Shown: positions 4,836 to 6,801 of the stretch, piece by piece | Layout: every line of letters starts with the position of its first letter | How positions within the stretch are numbered: the first letter of the stretch is position 1 | Assembly (NCBI GenBank): GCA_964506935.1 | Contig: CAZDOD010000159.1 | Location: 1 to 6,801, forward strand | Direction: 5' to 3' | From: CAZDOD01 sp964506935 | Lineage (GTDB): Bacteria > Desulfobacterota > Zymogenia > Zymogenales > Zymogenaceae | DNA: 6,801 nucleotides | The notes under the pieces: model-generated | Told to the model about the DNA's origin: nothing | The model's input: the letters and a program-made list of their open reading frames with translations, nothing else | The model's database searches: none | Position numbers and translations under genes: made by a program

Positions 4836-4870
4836 AAAATTTGTAACGATATATAATTACGGCAAATTTT
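4836..4870. promoter_or_regulatory. Inverted repeat upstream of the sigma54 promoter, candidate activator site
   Basis: AAAATTTG (4836-4843) and its exact reverse complement CAAATTTT (4863-4870) are 19 bases apart, with TAA...TTA extending the symmetry inward. The repeat lies roughly 45-80 bases upstream of the predicted transcript start. NtrC-type activators bind as dimers to dyad sites upstream of -24/-12 promoters, usually somewhat further away, so the assignment is tentative. Confidence 0.4.
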
Positions 4871-4995
4871 GACATAGTCACATACGTACTGAAAAGTGAG
4901 GCATGATGGTAAGTCCTCCAAATCAGTATTACGTCCTATAAAACAGGAATATATGCGGTTAAAAAGGGAAAGTTGTCGCAAGAAGGTTCTATTTG

Positions 4996-6414
4996 TTAAC
5001 CAGAATGGGAAATATGGTGTTTCTTGAGGAGGGCATAGAGACGGGAACGAGATAGACCTGATATATGACAGGCCTCTTTGATGTTTCCATCGCTCAACGA
5101 CATTAGTTTCTTGAAGTAGTCTTTTTCTAACATAGAAAGTGCGTTTTCATGGAACACCTTTAATTTTGGCATAGCTCCCGGTTGATCGATGTTAGCGAGT
5201 AACGCTATATCAGAGACCGCAATATTGGTGGCTTGGGGTTGGGATACATTTATTCGAATATAGGGGGGTAAGTGCATTGGATAAATGATGGGGTCCGTTC
5301 GCGCTACCATCACAATCCTTTCGATGGTGTTGAATAACTCCCGAACGTTTCCCGGCCAGTCGTACTTCATCAGGATATCGAAGAACTCCGATGAAAACCT
5401 TTTGGGCTCCATACCATGGTAGGTAACCAGTTCGTGCATGTAGTATGTTACAAGGTCCTCTATATCTTCTTTGCGTTCCCGCAGTGGGGGTATATCGATG
5501 GTAAATGTGCAGAATCTATAATAAAGGTCTTCTCGAAATAGTTTGAGTTTCACCGCTTCTTTGAGATCGCAGTTAGTCGCCGCGATGATTCTAAAGTCGC
5601 TTTTTATTTCCGCCCGTCCTCCAACACTGCGAAAAGAGTGCTCTTGAAGAAATCGAAGGAATGTCCCTTGAATTGCCGGAGGAAGCTCTCCAATCTCATC
5701 GAGGAAAAGGGTGCCTCCATCAGCTTGTTGCACAAGGCCCTCCTGGGACCGGTCAGCTCCAGTAAAAGCCCCCTTTTCATGACCAAAGAGCGTGCTCTCC
5801 ACGAGGGTTTCCGGCAGAGCCGCACAATCGACAACCACAAAATTCTTATCGGCCCGATGACTGTTCTTATGAATTGCACAGGCAAAGATTTCCTTTCCCG
5901 TGCCTGTTTCACCGTTGATGAGAATCGGGGCGTCACTCTTTGAAGCCTGCGCTATAAGGTCAAGACAAGACTGTATCTGGGGGCTTTGTCCCACAATTTT
6001 CTGAAAGGTTTCAAGCATAAGAGAGGTTGAGGGCCTTTTGAATACCTTTTTCGAACGGTATTGGATGGCACGGACGATATGTAGAAAGATTATATCGTGG
6101 GAATAGGATTTCTCTATATAATCCCATGCCCCATTATTGAAAGCGTATGATGCTTCATCGGGATCGATCGATTCGGTTATAACAACGACTTCGGGTGCCG
6201 AAGGAGTTTGGACAATTCTTTTCAGCGCGTGCATCCAGCTACCATCAGGCATACGAGTGCTGATAAACACCAAGTCAAATGCATCCGAGAGTGCCCTATT
6301 TATGCCATCCTTTAGGCTCCGGGAATACACAGGGGTATGTCTTTTTTCTTTTGCCTTTGATGATACTATTTCTGCAAAACTCTTATCCCTATCGATAACC
6401 AGAATCTTTGCCAT
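4996..6414 (-). CDS. Sigma54-dependent NtrC-family activator with degenerate receiver
   Basis: This 472-residue protein is full length for the family. Residues 1-120 have the receiver fold, but the phosphoacceptor Asp is Ser52 (FISTRMPDG instead of 'LD.RMPDG') and the acidic pair is D8-R9-D10; T80 and K102 remain. The AAA+ domain (~139-370) is intact: Walker A GETGTGKE (168-175), sigma54-contacting GAFTGA (215-220), Walker B LFLDE (236-240), arginine-finger candidates R294 and R300, and WPGNVREL (353-360). A linker of ~60 residues leads to a Fis-type helix-turn-helix (GNIKEACHISGLSRSRLYALL, 443-463). It should hydrolyse ATP to open promoters bound by sigma54 RNA polymerase. With no acceptor Asp, control is probably by another signal, by oligomerisation or by protein level. 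A -24/-12 promoter lies 180 bases beyond its 3' end, pointing to the envelope operon as a target. The start codon has only a weak ribosome binding site (GGA about 10 bases upstream). Confidence 0.93.
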   Translation of the reverse strand: MAKILVIDRDKSFAEIVSSKAKEKRHTPVYSRSLKDGINRALSDAFDLVFISTRMPDGSWMHALKRIVQTPSAPEVVVITESIDPDEASYAFNNGAWDYIEKSYSHDIIFLHIVRAIQYRSKKVFKRPSTSLMLETFQKIVGQSPQIQSCLDLIAQASKSDAPILINGETGTGKEIFACAIHKNSHRADKNFVVVDCAALPETLVESTLFGHEKGAFTGADRSQEGLVQQADGGTLFLDEIGELPPAIQGTFLRFLQEHSFRSVGGRAEIKSDFRIIAATNCDLKEAVKLKLFREDLYYRFCTFTIDIPPLRERKEDIEDLVTYYMHELVTYHGMEPKRFSSEFFDILMKYDWPGNVRELFNTIERIVMVARTDPIIYPMHLPPYIRINVSQPQATNIAVSDIALLANIDQPGAMPKLKVFHENALSMLEKDYFKKLMSLSDGNIKEACHISGLSRSRLYALLKKHHISHSG

Positions 6415-6697
6415 CTTTGCTAATCCATTTAGAATATAAGCATTGAATATTATTAGTTATATAGGCCAATAGTCTCAAGAAATTGCGTACTATAAATATG
6501 ATAATAAGACACTCTATAAGTAATATATTATAAAAAACTTCTCGCAATAATTCAATATGTAATACGCTTTTTTTATAGGTAATTTGTAATTATCAAATAT
6601 TTTTCAATTAGGTCGATATTATAAGGATCCATGCTTACAGATTCTTATACCTTAAAGTTTGAAAGAATTTTTATATGTTTGGGTATGTTTTAAGACT
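6415..6697. other. AT-rich spacer upstream of the activator gene
   Basis: This stretch is very AT-rich, with many TATA-like hexamers, and presumably contains the promoter of the activator gene. No -24/-12 match on the - strand and no well spaced -35/-10 pair could be singled out. No gene was found. Confidence 0.5.
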
Positions 6698-6801
6698 TTA
6701 GTCACGAGAGATATGATATTCAAGCATTTTTTGAAGTACAGAAATGATTTCTTCTGTTTTTATCTCTTTCGAAAAGGATGAAAAATAGCTTATAAAACGT
6801 G
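6698..6801 (-). CDS. Possible 3' end of a further leftward gene (partial)
   Basis: The reverse strand is open from the right edge to TAA at 6700-6698, giving 33 residues: FISYFSSFSKEIKTEEIISV, then LQKMLEYHISRD. The composition and alternating polar/hydrophobic pattern look like a C-terminal helix pair, but 33 codons is too short to exclude chance in AT-rich DNA. No family was recognised. If real, it belongs to a gene 283 bases upstream of the activator, in the same direction. Confidence 0.35.
   Translation of the reverse strand, partial: RFISYFSSFSKEIKTEEIISVLQKMLEYHISRD

Larger units (their letters stand above)
4650..4995. other. Regulatory intergenic region between the activator and the envelope operon
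   Basis: This 346-base AT-rich stretch holds no gene on either strand. It contains the -24/-12 promoter, an upstream inverted repeat and, near 4660, the ribosome binding site of the response regulator. Its length suits a sigma54 control region with leader (about 140 bases from the predicted transcript start to the first codon). Confidence 0.7.

Noticed and set aside
5604..5943. Frames on both strands inside the NtrC-type gene
   Set aside because: They overlap the intact AAA+ domain of the activator in other frames and show no independent signal.

Overview
The window looks like a metagenome-derived fragment of a bacterial chromosome, most likely Desulfobacterota/Deltaproteobacteria or a near relative. 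This rests on family-level resemblance only: a sigma54-type (GAFTGA-bearing) activator of a type I associate with sulfate-reducing and syntrophic deltaproteobacteria, a probable -24/-12 promoter, and mini membrane proteins of the Thivi_2564 and lmo0937 types. A 100-N scaffold gap (3434-3533) is flanked on both sides by the same 55 bases, which is what a de Bruijn graph assembler leaves at an unresolved tandem repeat.

Left part (1-1785): the right-hand part of an IS3-like insertion sequence on the + strand. It has the 3' end of orfA (3-260) and a complete DD35E transposase orfB (281-1264), with a probable right terminal inverted repeat near 1279-1304. An AT-rich stretch follows with no gene until a decayed tyrosine-recombinase tail on the - strand (1582-1785).

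Middle part (1974-4817), all on the - strand and probably one transcription unit read from right to left: a strong sigma54-type promoter (4802-4817); a response regulator whose receiver is intact but whose HD-GYP output domain is lost just after its first helix (4002-4649); a gene for an exported, probably lipid-anchored protein built of tyrosine-rich 73-residue tandem repeats (2823-4012, interrupted only by the scaffold gap); a 53-aa Thivi_2564-type membrane protein (2529-2690); a perfect 15-bp hairpin (2466-2500); a 48-aa lmo0937/DUF5670-type membrane protein (2285-2431); and a 75-aa two-helix membrane protein with a TTG start (2021-2248). Between the response regulator and the repeat protein lies the out-of-frame tail of a second copy of the repeat protein. 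The two genes appear to have been joined by a deletion that made the present chimeric response regulator.

Right part (4996-6801): a complete NtrC-type activator on the - strand (4996-6414) with intact ATPase, GAFTGA and Fis-type DNA-binding parts, but a receiver lacking the phosphoacceptor aspartate. An AT-rich spacer follows, then possibly the last codons of another - strand gene at the window edge (6698-6801).

Working model (inference): the activator, not controlled by ordinary phosphorylation of its own receiver, or another sigma54 activator, switches on the adjacent sigma54 promoter. That promoter drives a cell-envelope module made of a tyrosine-rich repeat lipoprotein and three mini membrane proteins. 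The function of the module is unknown.
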